From NCBI GenBank assembly GCA_045562555.1, contig JBJKVO010000011.1:84632-148631 (forward strand): a stretch of DNA of 64,000 nucleotides, given 5' to 3'. This document shows positions 25,704 to 34,961 of this stretch, one piece after another. How positions within the stretch are numbered: position 1 is the stretch's first letter; each line of letters begins with the position of its first letter. The notes under the pieces are model-generated. The model was not told the DNA's origin. It did not search any database and was given only the letters and a program-made list of their open reading frames with translations. Origin of the DNA: UBA2588 sp002339805. GTDB lineage: Bacteria > Chloroflexota > Dehalococcoidia > Lucifugimonadales > UBA3495. The translations under genes were made by a program, and so were the position numbers.

Positions 25704-26972
25704 TTGGGAATATCTAATAATGGGGATGTTAAAGATTTAACGCTATCTGATCAAGGAGTAAATCGAATTGAATGGGCTGGCAGAGAGATGCCGGTGCTTA
25801 AATTAATACAAGAGAGATTCGAGAAGGAAAAACCTCTTGATGGGATTAGAATAGCCGCTTGTTTACATGTGACAACTGAGACAGCTAATTTGGCTATAGC
25901 AATCAAAGCTGCAGGAGCTGATTTGGTGTTGTGTGCCAGCAACCCGCTAAGCACCCAAGATGAAGTGGCTGCTGCGTTGACTAAAGAATATGGAATACCA
26001 ACGTATGCAATTAAAGGAGAAGATGACGAAACATATTATTCACATATCAAAACTGTTTTAGGACATAAGCCTCAAGTTACTTTGGACGATGGAGCTGACT
26101 TAGTCAGTATTCTACATAAAGAGTACCCTGAGCTGATTGACGGGGTGATAGGTGGTACAGAAGAAACTACTACGGGGGTTATAAGGCTCAATGCGATGGC
26201 AGCTGATAAAGCTCTGAAGTACCCGATTATAGCCGTCAATGAAGCTGATACGAAGCACTTTTTTGACAATAGGTATGGCACAGGTCAGAGTACATTGGAT
26301 GGGATTACTAGGGCTACTAATTTACTATGGGCAGGAAGAAAAGTTGTAATTGGTGGATATGGCTGGTGTGGCAGAGGTGTAGCCTCTAGAGCTAAAGGAT
26401 TAGGGGCTCATGTGATTGTAACGGAAGTTCAACCCATTAGAGCTTTAGAAGCAGTAATGGATGGCTTTACTGTTATGCCGGGAGCAGAGGCTGCTGCAGT
26501 AGGAGAAGTATTTATCACAGTTACTGGAGGCTTACATACTCTTGGTAGAGAGCACTTCGCTGTAATGCCTGATGGGGCTGTTTTATCTAATAGTGGGCAT
26601 TTTAATGTCGAGATAGACATACCTGCATTGGAAGATATGGCTGTTTCTAAACGTACTGTAAGAGAATTCGTTGATGAATATGAAATGCCTGACGGGAGAA
26701 CACTATACCTTTTAGGAGAAGGTAGACTTATAAATTTGGCTGCAGCTGAGGGCCACCCTTCTGCTGTTATGGACATGAGTTTCGCTAATCAAGCTTTGAG
26801 CCTTGAATATCTAATGGAAAATGCTAAGACTATGGAAAATGGTGTTTATGTGGTTCCAAGAGATATTGATGATGAAGTCGGAAGGCTAAAGTTAGCCGCA
26901 TTAGGTGTGTCTATTGACACACTGAGTGAAGAGCAAGAAAAATATATAAATAGTTGGGAAGAAGGAACCTAA
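25704..26972 (+). CDS. ahcY: Adenosylhomocysteinase
   Basis: AhcY hydrolyses S-adenosylhomocysteine to adenosine and homocysteine and so removes the inhibitory product of methyltransferases. The 422-residue protein has CASNPLSTQDEVAAAL near residue 72, NRYGTGQSTLDGI near 190 and the NAD-binding segment GYGWCGRGVASRAKGLGA near 217. It ends without the KPxxYRY tail of many homologues, as in the shorter prokaryotic type. The start is TTG at 25704, 6 bases after GGAGG (25693-25697); no ATG is suitably placed. It lies between a rhodanese gene and metK. Confidence 0.95.
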   Translation: MGISNNGDVKDLTLSDQGVNRIEWAGREMPVLKLIQERFEKEKPLDGIRIAACLHVTTETANLAIAIKAAGADLVLCASNPLSTQDEVAAALTKEYGIPTYAIKGEDDETYYSHIKTVLGHKPQVTLDDGADLVSILHKEYPELIDGVIGGTEETTTGVIRLNAMAADKALKYPIIAVNEADTKHFFDNRYGTGQSTLDGITRATNLLWAGRKVVIGGYGWCGRGVASRAKGLGAHVIVTEVQPIRALEAVMDGFTVMPGAEAAAVGEVFITVTGGLHTLGREHFAVMPDGAVLSNSGHFNVEIDIPALEDMAVSKRTVREFVDEYEMPDGRTLYLLGEGRLINLAAAEGHPSAVMDMSFANQALSLEYLMENAKTMENGVYVVPRDIDDEVGRLKLAALGVSIDTLSEEQEKYINSWEEGT

Positions 26973-26988
26973 TCTTAAGGAGTATAAA

Positions 26989-28191
26989 ATGCCACTATTG
27001 TTTAATGAATCTCCAAGTTACTTATTAACTTCGGAATCAGTTACAGAAGGACACCCTGATAAATTATGCGACCAAATATCTGATGCTGTTATTGACGCAG
27101 TAATGAGCGATGATCCGATGGGAAGAGTAGCTTGTGAAACAGCAATGACTAATGGATTAGTGGTTGTGATGGGAGAAATAACTACGAAAGCTAATTTGAA
27201 TATCCCTGAAATTGTTCGAGCAACGTTGAAAAAAGCAGGATATACAAATTCTGATTACGGGATTGATGGTGATAGTTGTGGAGTGAGCGTCAGCGTGGGC
27301 AAACAGTCAACTGACATCGATGCTGGGGTTAGTAATGCCATAGAGACAAGAGAAGATGGAGATGCTGATCAATCTACCGGAGCAGGTGATCAAGGGATGA
27401 TGGTAGGTTTCGCTTGCAACGAAACTGAAGAATTGATGCCTTTGACTATAAGTTTATCTCACCGATTAGTTAGGCAATTAGCCGAAGTACGTAAAAATGG
27501 AACTTTGCCATATTTGAGACCCGATGGGAAATCTCAGGTGACAGTTGAATACAAATATGGAAAGCCTCATAGAGTGGATACTGTGGTTATAAGTACTCAG
27601 CATGATCCTGATGTAGACAACAGTACTATTGATAGAGATATCAGAGAGCATGTAATCTCCAAGATAGTACCCTCAGACATGTTGGATGACAAGACCAATT
27701 ATTATATTAATCCAAGTGGACGATTCGTTATCGGTGGACCTGCAGGTGACGCCGGTTTAACTGGCAGGAAAATTATTGTCGATACTTATGGCGGGATAGC
27801 TAGGCATGGAGGCGGAGCATTTTCAGGTAAGGACTGTACAAAAGTAGACAGATCTGGTTCCTATGCAGCAAGATATGTTGCTAAAAACATTGTGGCTGCC
27901 GGTTTATCTGATCGAGCAGAAGTTCTTGTCTCTTATGCTATCGGAGTAGCGACACCCACTTCAATTAGCGTAGAGACTTTTGATACTAATCATGTCGACA
28001 ACCAGATTATAAATGATTTAGTTATGAAAACTTTTGACTTAAGACCAGATGCTATTATAAGGGACTTAAATCTTAGACGTCCTATATACTCTCCTACAGC
28101 AGCATATGGACATTTCGGTAGACTCGACTTGGATTTACCATGGGAACAAACAGACAAAGCAGACACTTTAAGGAAAGCAGCAGGATTATAG
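26989..28191 (+). CDS. metK: S-adenosylmethionine synthetase
   Basis: MetK makes SAM from methionine and ATP in the cytosol. The 400-residue protein has the ATP-site ESVTEGHPDKLCDQISDA near residue 17, the GAGDQGMM signature near 130 and the P-loop-like GGGAFSGKDCTKVDRS near 270. Its gene follows ahcY by 16 bases with an AAGGAG ribosome site and closes the SAM-cycle set. The last codons form half of a perfect 10-bp hairpin that continues past the stop. Confidence 0.97.
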   Translation: MPLLFNESPSYLLTSESVTEGHPDKLCDQISDAVIDAVMSDDPMGRVACETAMTNGLVVVMGEITTKANLNIPEIVRATLKKAGYTNSDYGIDGDSCGVSVSVGKQSTDIDAGVSNAIETREDGDADQSTGAGDQGMMVGFACNETEELMPLTISLSHRLVRQLAEVRKNGTLPYLRPDGKSQVTVEYKYGKPHRVDTVVISTQHDPDVDNSTIDRDIREHVISKIVPSDMLDDKTNYYINPSGRFVIGGPAGDAGLTGRKIIVDTYGGIARHGGGAFSGKDCTKVDRSGSYAARYVAKNIVAAGLSDRAEVLVSYAIGVATPTSISVETFDTNHVDNQIINDLVMKTFDLRPDAIIRDLNLRRPIYSPTAAYGHFGRLDLDLPWEQTDKADTLRKAAGL

Positions 28192-28202
28192 ACTGCTGCT
28201 TT
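28174..28202 (+). terminator. Hairpin spanning the metK stop codon
   Basis: AAAGCAGCAG (28174-28183) and CTGCTGCTTT (28193-28202) form a perfect 10-bp stem with a 9-base loop that contains the metK TAG. The following bases are AT-rich but lack a continuous T-run, so it is a partial terminator or an mRNA-stabilising hairpin between metK and the phosphohexomutase gene. Confidence 0.5.
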
Positions 28203-28224
28203 AATTATAAATTTGAGGTAGAGA

Positions 28225-29625
28225 ATGATTAGTTTTGGGACTGATGGCTGGAGAGCTTTAGTCGCCCAGGATTATACCTTTGATAATGTGGCAAAATGCG
28301 CCCAGGGTGTGGCTGAATATATCAACCAAACTGAGGATCTACCCAAGTCCATAGTTGTGGGTCACGATACCAGATTTCTATCTAAAGAGTTTGCGTCCAC
28401 CGCAAGAGATGTATTAGTTAGTAATGGCATCAAGGTATTTTGGATTGACTCACCTGCTCCTACTCCTGTTATAGCCTACATGGTTACTCATTGCAATGCA
28501 GGCGGAGCTATTATTATTACTGCAAGCCATAACCCATATGATTGGAATGGGTTTAAATTCAAATCTCATCTTGGAGGCAGCGCAAGCCAAGATATTATTG
28601 ACCAAATAGAGTCTTACGCAAATTCTGCTATGCCGTTGGATAAATATGTTTATGGCAGCTCTGATCTGATTGAACATATCTCTGCAAAAGAGGCATATAT
28701 CAGCCATGTAACTAATATAGTGGATATAAGAGCGATCAAGGATTCCAAACTCAGCATTCTTGTAGATTGTATGTTTGGTGCAGGAATAGACTATTTGACA
28801 GATATATTGGGCGATGGTGCTACTAAAGTTACCCAACTACATAATGCCATAAATCCTAATTTCCCTGAGATAGGGCAACCAGAACCAATAGAGCAACACC
28901 TAGGGGAACTTATGGGTAAAATAAGGTCTAGCACTACGATTGATATAGGAGTGGCTTTTGATGGAGATGCGGATAGACTTGGTTTAATCGATGATAAAGG
29001 ACACTACATCTCTACCTTAGATTCTTTTTCGTTGCTCGCTTACTATTTCTTGGCTTATAAAAAACATTCTGGAGGGATAGTAAAAAGTATTACTCATTCC
29101 GACATGATCAATAAATTGTGTGATGAATATAACATGCCAGTTTATGAGACAGCGGTCGGTTTTAAGAACTTAGGACCCAAAATGATTGACGTTAACGCCG
29201 TGTTAGCAGGAGAAGAAAGTGGAGGATTTGCCTTTAGGGATAGTATACCTGAACGAGACGGTATATTAAGCGCTCTCTACTTATTAGAATTATTAGCAAC
29301 TAGCGGTAAGAGCTGTTCAGAGTTATTAACTGAACTCTACAGCGTTGTAGGGGCCCACATTTATTCTAGGGTTGACATAAGTCTTACTGAAAAGCAAAGG
29401 CTAGAAATTAAATCATTTGCTACTTCTAACATACCTGTAGCAGAGTGCCCCATGAAAATAGATCAAATAACTGTTATAGATGGAGTTAAATTGATTTGTG
29501 ATAACGGATGGGTAGCATATCGGCTATCAGGAACAGAGCCACTGCTCCGGATATATAGTGAATCAGATACTCAAAGTTCTGTAGACGCTTTGATAGCATA
29601 TGTACGAACTTTCTTAGGAGTGTAA
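28225..29625 (+). CDS. Phosphoglucomutase / phosphomannomutase family protein
   Basis: This 466-residue alpha-D-phosphohexomutase moves phosphate between C1 and C6 (or amine analogues) of a sugar. The phosphoserine loop TASHNPYDWNGFKF is near residue 98, the magnesium-binding DGDADRLGLID near 245, the sugar-binding GEESGGFAF near 332 and the phosphate-binding SGTEPLLRIY near 435. All four motifs of the family are intact. Whether glucose, mannose or glucosamine phosphate is used cannot be decided. A GAGGTAGAG ribosome site lies before the ATG. It follows metK by 33 bases. Confidence 0.9.
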   Translation: MISFGTDGWRALVAQDYTFDNVAKCAQGVAEYINQTEDLPKSIVVGHDTRFLSKEFASTARDVLVSNGIKVFWIDSPAPTPVIAYMVTHCNAGGAIIITASHNPYDWNGFKFKSHLGGSASQDIIDQIESYANSAMPLDKYVYGSSDLIEHISAKEAYISHVTNIVDIRAIKDSKLSILVDCMFGAGIDYLTDILGDGATKVTQLHNAINPNFPEIGQPEPIEQHLGELMGKIRSSTTIDIGVAFDGDADRLGLIDDKGHYISTLDSFSLLAYYFLAYKKHSGGIVKSITHSDMINKLCDEYNMPVYETAVGFKNLGPKMIDVNAVLAGEESGGFAFRDSIPERDGILSALYLLELLATSGKSCSELLTELYSVVGAHIYSRVDISLTEKQRLEIKSFATSNIPVAECPMKIDQITVIDGVKLICDNGWVAYRLSGTEPLLRIYSESDTQSSVDALIAYVRTFLGV

Positions 29626-29628
29626 TAT

Positions 29629-30492
29629 TTGCAAAAGCAATTATTAAAAGGACTGACATTCTCCGCATTTATATTTGCATTAATAACATTTGTTGTTTTT
29701 ACGTTGCTGGATCAGGATGAAACTGATGGAATTAATTATTTCTTCGAGTCAATTTCAGGACTGATGTCTGGTTCAATAACTAGTTTGTCTATGATAATTC
29801 CCATAGGATTCGCATTCGGTGCAGGTATGATAGCAGCGGTAAATCCTTGCGGGTTTGTCATGTTGCCCTCATACGTAGCAGTGTATTTGCTTTCAGAAGA
29901 TGACTCATCGAACAGTGTGACATCACGGCTGATGAAAGTTTTGAAAATTACTATTTCTATGACGCTAGGATTTGTAATAGTATTTGGTTTAACTGGATCC
30001 TTAGTTAGCTTCGGTTTGAGATCAGTAGTTGGTTCGTTGTTACCATGGTTTGGTATGGGCGTTGGAATATTATTGATAGTGATTTCTGGGTTACTGTTGT
30101 TTGGGGTCAATCGGTTTAGATATACTTCACTCCCGTTTAGGCTGTCCGCTATGATTACCGTTTTTCAGAATAATACTATACGGGGATACTTCTTTTTTGG
30201 AATCAGTTATGCGCTAGTATCGTTAGGCTGTGCACTCCCAATTTTTATGGTTGTAGTCACCAGCACTTTTACAGGCCAGAGCATACTTGGGATTCTTGTA
30301 TCCTACCTTAATTACAGTTTGGGCATGGGAGCAATAATATTTCTAGTAACTCTTATTACTGCTATGTTGAGAAGAAGTTTGACATTTAGCGGGAAAACTC
30401 TAGGGACTATTTTGAATAAAGTCACTATTTTGTTATTGCTTGTAGCAGGTGCCTATTTAGTCTTTTATTGGCTAACTGTAGGTACCTATTAA
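29629..30492 (+). CDS. CcdA-like membrane thiol-disulfide protein
   Basis: The 287-residue protein has six to seven membrane segments and the two conserved cysteine motifs of CcdA/DsbD-type electron carriers: NPCGFVMLPSYVAVYLL near residue 82 and LGCALPIFMVVV near 200. CcdA passes reducing equivalents across the membrane to thioredoxin-like proteins, for example in cytochrome c maturation. No partner thioredoxin or cytochrome genes are adjacent. TTG at 29629 is the start, 8 bases after AGGAG (29616-29620). It converges on rpsI with only 21 bases between the stops. Confidence 0.85.
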   Translation: MQKQLLKGLTFSAFIFALITFVVFTLLDQDETDGINYFFESISGLMSGSITSLSMIIPIGFAFGAGMIAAVNPCGFVMLPSYVAVYLLSEDDSSNSVTSRLMKVLKITISMTLGFVIVFGLTGSLVSFGLRSVVGSLLPWFGMGVGILLIVISGLLLFGVNRFRYTSLPFRLSAMITVFQNNTIRGYFFFGISYALVSLGCALPIFMVVVTSTFTGQSILGILVSYLNYSLGMGAIIFLVTLITAMLRRSLTFSGKTLGTILNKVTILLLLVAGAYLVFYWLTVGTY

Positions 30493-30513
30493 TTTAAGTC
30501 CAGAGCTATATGT

Positions 30514-30918
30514 CTAACGCTTGGTATATTGAGGTGCTCTTCTAGCTCGTTTGAGACCGTATTTCTTGCTCTCTTTAATCCTGGAGTCTCTTGTTACAAG
30601 CCCTGCCTGACGCAGAGGTTTCTTTAAGTTTTCGTCGAATGCTATTAAGGCTCTAGTAATGCCGTGCCGTATGGCTTCCGCTTGGGAATTTACTCCGCCA
30701 CCGTATACTTTGGCTTCCACTCGAAAATTGTTGAGATTATTGCTGATGCTAAGAGCTTTCTTGATAGTGTCTTGCCATGGTTCCCAATTGAAATATTCTT
30801 CCATTGGTTTATTGTTAACTATTATAGAATTGGAATCTCCGTTAAAAATTTTTACTCTTGCGACGGATGTTTTCCTTTTCCCTGTACCATAGTAATAATG
30901 TTCTTGTTGTTGAACCAA
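30514..30918 (-). CDS. rpsI: 30S ribosomal protein S9
   Basis: S9 lies in the small-subunit head, and its C-terminal tail reaches the P-site tRNA. The 134-residue product has the YYGTGKRKTSVARV start region and ends with the basic tail RRAPQYTKR, as usual. The start appears to be TTG at 30918, with a GCAGGT sequence before it; no ATG precedes the conserved region. It is the last gene of the 20-kb ribosomal superoperon and converges on the CcdA-like gene. Confidence 0.95.
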   Translation of the reverse strand: MVQQQEHYYYGTGKRKTSVARVKIFNGDSNSIIVNNKPMEEYFNWEPWQDTIKKALSISNNLNNFRVEAKVYGGGVNSQAEAIRHGITRALIAFDENLKKPLRQAGLVTRDSRIKESKKYGLKRARRAPQYTKR

Positions 30919-30941
30919 TTCTGACCTGCCTCGCCCTTATT

Positions 30942-31367
30942 TTAATTGATTTGAGAAGTGTGAGGATGTGTTTCCCCAGCGTATATTTTAAGCCTGGTTA
31001 GCATTTTTCTTCCAAGCTTGTTGTTTGGTAGCATGCCTTTGACTGCTAATCTTAAAATTCTTTCAGGGTTGGTTTCACTCATCTCTTTATAAGTAAAACT
31101 TTTCAAGTTACCTACGTATCCGCTATGTCTATAGTACATTTTGTCTTCGTATTTATTTCCGGTAACGTTTATTTTTTCTGCATTTGTAACCACGACAAAT
31201 GAGCCGTTGATACTACTAGGAGTAAAAGTTGGGAGGTTTTTTCCTTGCAATTTTACAGCGATGTCTCTAGCTAACCGGCCTAAGATTTGGCCTTCTGCAT
31301 CAATTAATTCCCAAGTTTCCTCTCTTTTTTCTGAAGGGTTTGGGAAGTATGTACTTAATCTTTTCAT
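30942..31367 (-). CDS. rplM: 50S ribosomal protein L13
   Basis: L13 is an early-assembly protein of the large subunit. The 141-residue product has WELIDAEGQILGRLARDIAVKLQGK near residue 20 and the AVKGMLPNNKLGRKML segment near residue 108, both diagnostic. It is directly upstream of rpsI, the usual L13-S9 pair, here appended to the alpha operon after truA. Confidence 0.96.
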   Translation of the reverse strand: MKRLSTYFPNPSEKREETWELIDAEGQILGRLARDIAVKLQGKNLPTFTPSSINGSFVVVTNAEKINVTGNKYEDKMYYRHSGYVGNLKSFTYKEMSETNPERILRLAVKGMLPNNKLGRKMLTRLKIYAGETHPHTSQIN

Positions 31368-31372
31368 TTAAT

Positions 31373-32137
31373 TTATTCACCAATATACGAGAATGGACCG
31401 TCATATTTTACACCCAGTAAGAACAGACCACAAGCTGGAAGCATAGAATACGGTGGATTGGTATTGGATTCTGCCTGTAATAGCTTCCCAAGTGTATCTT
31501 GGGGTAGTGCATTATTACCTATTTTTGCTAACAATGCATTTATTTTCCTGATCTGGTGCCTCATAAAACCATTAGCCTCGCACGTGATGATTATATTGTC
31601 CATGTTCCGTTGCACTTTCCAATCATATATAGTGCGGACAGTGCTACCGCCAGGATAGGTGGGTGTAGCTACATGCTTGAAGTCATGAGTTCCGATAAGG
31701 TCTTTGCAAGCAAGATTCATTAGGTTTTCATCCAGAGGCTGGCTAATTCTTCCGTAGTAATTTCTATATATCGCGAGTTTGCTGTCAGAGTTCAAGATCT
31801 GATACCTGTAAGTTCTCGAAAAGGCTGATTTTCGGGAGTGAAAATTTTGATTCACAACGTAGGCCTTTTTGATTGAGATATCATTAGGTAGATAGTAATT
31901 CAAAGCGTTTTCAACTACTTCAGTAGGGTAGTGCTGCATCGTATGGAAATTGACTACCTGGCCATATGCGTGAGCTCCAGCGTCGGTTCTACTGGCGGAT
32001 GTGGTACGTATTTGTTCTTGGGTCAGACTATTAAGAGCTTTTTCTATAGTATCTTGCACGGTCTCAGTTTGAGGCTGACTTTGGAATCCACTGTAATTCG
32101 TGCCATCATATTCCACTATGAGCGCGAAATAGTTCAT
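31373..32137 (-). CDS. truA: tRNA pseudouridine(38-40) synthase
   Basis: TruA converts uridines 38-40 of the tRNA anticodon arm to pseudouridine. The 254-residue protein has the catalytic aspartate motif SRTDAGAHA near residue 52, EYDGTNYSGFQSQ near the N-terminus and the C-terminal GFMRHQIRKI segment near 190. It is inside the ribosomal superoperon between rplQ and rplM, an arrangement also found in Firmicutes and related groups. It ends 5 bases before the rplM start. Confidence 0.95.
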   Translation of the reverse strand: MNYFALIVEYDGTNYSGFQSQPQTETVQDTIEKALNSLTQEQIRTTSASRTDAGAHAYGQVVNFHTMQHYPTEVVENALNYYLPNDISIKKAYVVNQNFHSRKSAFSRTYRYQILNSDSKLAIYRNYYGRISQPLDENLMNLACKDLIGTHDFKHVATPTYPGGSTVRTIYDWKVQRNMDNIIITCEANGFMRHQIRKINALLAKIGNNALPQDTLGKLLQAESNTNPPYSMLPACGLFLLGVKYDGPFSYIGE

Positions 32138-32158
32138 ATTTAGCAGTTAAGACCGGAT

Positions 32159-32512
32159 TTACACCAATTCAATGATTGCCATTTCTGCCCCATCGCCTTG
32201 GCGTGTTCCCAGTTTTGTAATCCTCGTGTACCCTCCATTACGGTCGGTGTAGCGTTCTGCGAGGTTATTAAATATTTTGTCTACTACTACTTTGTTGGGC
32301 AATCTCTTTATGGCCATTCTTCTATTGTGAAGTCCACCTTTTTTCCCGTAAGTAATAAGTTTTTCTGCAACGATCCTAGTTTCTTTAGCTTTATGAAGGG
32401 TCGTCTTCATACGCTCATTGGTAAGCAAGGATACTGCTTGGCTTCTTAATAGAGCTTTTCGCTGATCTTTTTTACGGCTTAATCTTCGTCCTGCAATTCT
32501 ATGACTGGCCAT
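32159..32512 (-). CDS. rplQ: 50S ribosomal protein L17
   Basis: L17 is at the exit-tunnel side of the large subunit. The 117-residue product has GRRLSRKKDQRKALLRSQAVSLL at the N-terminus (positions 7-29) and the basic core of the short bacterial form. Its ATG shares a base with the rpoA stop codon (TAATG), so translation is coupled to rpoA. Confidence 0.96.
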   Translation of the reverse strand: MASHRIAGRRLSRKKDQRKALLRSQAVSLLTNERMKTTLHKAKETRIVAEKLITYGKKGGLHNRRMAIKRLPNKVVVDKIFNNLAERYTDRNGGYTRITKLGTRQGDGAEMAIIELV

Positions 32513-33549
32513 TATTCTTCTACCTCTTCGGCAACAAGTGCCTCTTCTTGGTTATCTGATTCTTCACTACTGTTAGAACCTACTCCAAGCTCAGTCAATT
32601 TGTCTTGAAGTTCATGAAGTGATTTCTCACCAAAGTTTCTAATTTTAAGTAAGTCACTGTCTGACATTTCTAGGACTTCGCCGACTTTGGATATGTTAGC
32701 TCTCTTAAGACAATTAAGAGTTCTAGGAGATAAATCTAGCCTTTCTATCAGAGTTTGGAATATCTCAGGCGCAACTGATGTTGCCGGGTTTGCTAGAGCC
32801 TCATCCCCTTCTCTGTTAATAGTTTTAAACATGAAGAAATGGTTAACGAGTTCTTCAGATGCCTCTTTCAGAGCATCCATGGGAGTGATTGATCCATCAG
32901 TTGAAATTTCCAAGATTAATCTTTCATAGTCGGTGATTTGACCTACACGGGTCCTTTCCACTGAGTAGTTAACTTTAACGATTGGGTTAAAAATAGCATC
33001 CACTGGTAGTACACCTACAGCCATGCCTGATCCTTCTTCGTTTTGTTGAGCTTGGATATAACCTGTCCCACTTTCAACATTGAATTCGACAGATATTCTA
33101 GTATCTGGAGTATTCAATGTTGCTAAATGCAGTTCGGGATTGACAATTTGAAAATCAGACGAGGTTGATATGTCTCCTGCACAGACTGAACCTTCTCCTT
33201 GTATCTCAAGGCGCATTTTACCTGTTCTTCCAGTTTCAGACTTGATACGTATTCGTTTTATATTGAGAAGTAACTGCATAACTTCTTCTTTAACGCCAGG
33301 AATGGAATCGTATTCATGCACAATGTCTTCGATTTTCACCCATGTGATTGCACAGCCAGGAATTGCACTTAGCAGAACTCTGCGAAGTGGGTTTCCTATA
33401 GTGATACCATAACCTTTGGTAAGGGGCTCCAATGCAAACTTGCCATAGCTGACTTCGTCAGTATCTAACACTTTCACAAGTGGATTTAGTGTAGGCATTT
33501 CTCCTTCTGGTGGTGTGGGAGGGAGAATGTAAGTTTCAAAACTTGTCAT
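32512..33549 (-). CDS. rpoA: RNA polymerase subunit alpha
   Basis: RpoA dimerises to start RNA polymerase assembly, and its C-terminal domain (alpha-CTD) binds UP-element DNA and activators. The 345-residue chain has the assembly domain (about 20-235, with EPLTKGYGITIGNPLRRVLLS near residue 41) and the alpha-CTD from about residue 265, with LDLSPRTLNCLKRANIS and NFGEKSL holding the DNA-contact residues Arg, Asn, Cys, Gly, Lys and Ser. After it comes an acidic tail rich in Glu and Ser. A close relative of this alpha-CTD is also fused to L30 in the same operon. It overlaps rplQ by one base. Confidence 0.97.
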   Translation of the reverse strand: MTSFETYILPPTPPEGEMPTLNPLVKVLDTDEVSYGKFALEPLTKGYGITIGNPLRRVLLSAIPGCAITWVKIEDIVHEYDSIPGVKEEVMQLLLNIKRIRIKSETGRTGKMRLEIQGEGSVCAGDISTSSDFQIVNPELHLATLNTPDTRISVEFNVESGTGYIQAQQNEEGSGMAVGVLPVDAIFNPIVKVNYSVERTRVGQITDYERLILEISTDGSITPMDALKEASEELVNHFFMFKTINREGDEALANPATSVAPEIFQTLIERLDLSPRTLNCLKRANISKVGEVLEMSDSDLLKIRNFGEKSLHELQDKLTELGVGSNSSEESDNQEEALVAEEVEE

Positions 33550-33556
33550 TTATGTT

Positions 33557-34156
33557 TTACCTCTTAGAATAGAATTCTACTATCTGGACGGTGTCAATTA
33601 CTATTTCTCCATCTTCTCCAGTTGGATCAGTAGAAACTTTGACTGACATGTCGTTGCCGTCTAAGCTAACCCAATGAGGAGTTGCAATAGCTTTTGAATT
33701 CTCTATAGCGAACTGGTAAAGGGAATTCTTAGTAGCTTTTTCAGTCCAGGTAATATGATCACCTGATTTTAGTTGATAGGATGGGATGTCCACTTTTTGT
33801 CCGTTGACTTGGAAGTGACCGTGATTTACAGCTTGCCTTGATTGTCTTCGGGTTAAGAACATTCCTGACCGGTATAGTACATTATCCAAGCGTCGTTCTA
33901 GCAATATCATCAAATTATCGCCCGTTATACCATCCATGTTTAAAGCGCGTTCGTAATATTTCTTGAATTGTTTTTCTTGTACACCATATAAAAATCGTGC
34001 TTTTTGTTTTTCTTTTAGTTGTAGGCCATAGTTAGACACTCTTCGTCGTCTTCCCATGACTGCTACGTTTTTCTTTTCATCTCGTCTGATAGAACCATAT
34101 GATTCTAATCCGAGTGATCTAAGTTTTTTTTGTACGGGTCCTATATATCTAGACAT
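33557..34156 (-). CDS. rpsD: 30S ribosomal protein S4
   Basis: S4 binds 16S rRNA early in assembly and can act as a translational repressor in some bacteria. The product starts MSRYIGPVQKKLRSLG and has 199 residues, with the S4 RNA-binding domain LDNVLYRSGMFLTRRQSRQAVNHGH near residue 85-110. The ATG at 34156 overlaps the rpsK stop by one base (TAATG). A longer upstream in-frame start is rejected because it runs into rpsK and lacks homology. Confidence 0.96.
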   Translation of the reverse strand: MSRYIGPVQKKLRSLGLESYGSIRRDEKKNVAVMGRRRRVSNYGLQLKEKQKARFLYGVQEKQFKKYYERALNMDGITGDNLMILLERRLDNVLYRSGMFLTRRQSRQAVNHGHFQVNGQKVDIPSYQLKSGDHITWTEKATKNSLYQFAIENSKAIATPHWVSLDGNDMSVKVSTDPTGEDGEIVIDTVQIVEFYSKR

Positions 34157-34539
34157 TACACTCTCCTTCGTTTTGGAGGCCTGCATCCATTATGTGGGAT
34201 AGGGGTAATATCTCTGATACTTTTGATAGTTAGGCCTATACCTGTTAGCGCTCTAATTGCTGACTCTCGTCCTTGTCCTGGACCTTTAATAAATACATCC
34301 ACTTGTTTTAAACCTTGGTCTACGCCAGCTTTAGCTATATCTTCAGCTGCTCTCTGTGCTGCGAATGCAGTTCCTTTCCTAGATCCTTTGAAACCTGCTG
34401 TGCCCGCACTTCCAGAATTTAACACATTACCTTCATTGTCGGTGACAGTAATCAAAGTATTGTTAAATGTAGAATATATATAAATTCTACCTGAAGCTAT
34501 TGATCCTCTTTCTCTTCTTCTTGCTCTTTGTCTAGCCAT
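34156..34539 (-). CDS. rpsK: 30S ribosomal protein S11
   Basis: S11 forms the platform of the small subunit near the mRNA exit. The 127-residue product has the expected TFNNTLITVTDNEGN near residue 25, AAQRAAEDIAKAG and the C-terminal PIPHNGCRPPKRRRV. It is 19 bases after rpsM and overlaps rpsD by one base. Confidence 0.97.
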   Translation of the reverse strand: MARQRARRRERGSIASGRIYIYSTFNNTLITVTDNEGNVLNSGSAGTAGFKGSRKGTAFAAQRAAEDIAKAGVDQGLKQVDVFIKGPGQGRESAIRALTGIGLTIKSIRDITPIPHNGCRPPKRRRV

Positions 34540-34558
34540 TGTGATTACTCATAACTCC

Positions 34559-34948
34559 TTATTTACCGCCAGATTTCCTGCCGCGACCGGCTACAGTACG
34601 TTTAACGCCTTTTCGTGATCTAGCATTAGTCTTAGTTCTTTGACCGTTTACTGGAAGCCCTCTTCTGTGTCTTAAGCCTTTGTAAGTTCCAATATCAATC
34701 AATCGCCTGATGTTTTGCTGAACTTCTCTCCTAAGATCTCCTTCGACTAAGTATTCTTTGTCTACTATTTCTCTGATTCTATCTATTTGAAGTTCGTCTA
34801 GTTCGTTCATTCTAGGAGGGGTCACAGGATCTAGCTGAGCTTTTTCTATGATCTCAGCAGCCATGCGTGGTCCTATCCCATATATACTCGTTAGAGCTAT
34901 ATGAGCTCGTTTTCTATCAGGGACGTCTACACCGGATATTCTTACCAT
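34559..34948 (-). CDS. rpsM: 30S ribosomal protein S13
   Basis: S13 is at the top of the small subunit and contacts the large subunit. The 129-residue protein has the helix-turn-helix-like start MVRISGVDVPDRKRAHIALT, then TYKGLRHRRGLPVNGQRT, and a basic C-terminal tail ending in GRKSGGK. It lies between rpmJ and rpsK as in most bacteria. Confidence 0.97.
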   Translation of the reverse strand: MVRISGVDVPDRKRAHIALTSIYGIGPRMAAEIIEKAQLDPVTPPRMNELDELQIDRIREIVDKEYLVEGDLRREVQQNIRRLIDIGTYKGLRHRRGLPVNGQRTKTNARSRKGVKRTVAGRGRKSGGK

Positions 34949-34961
34949 TTATTTTCTCCTA

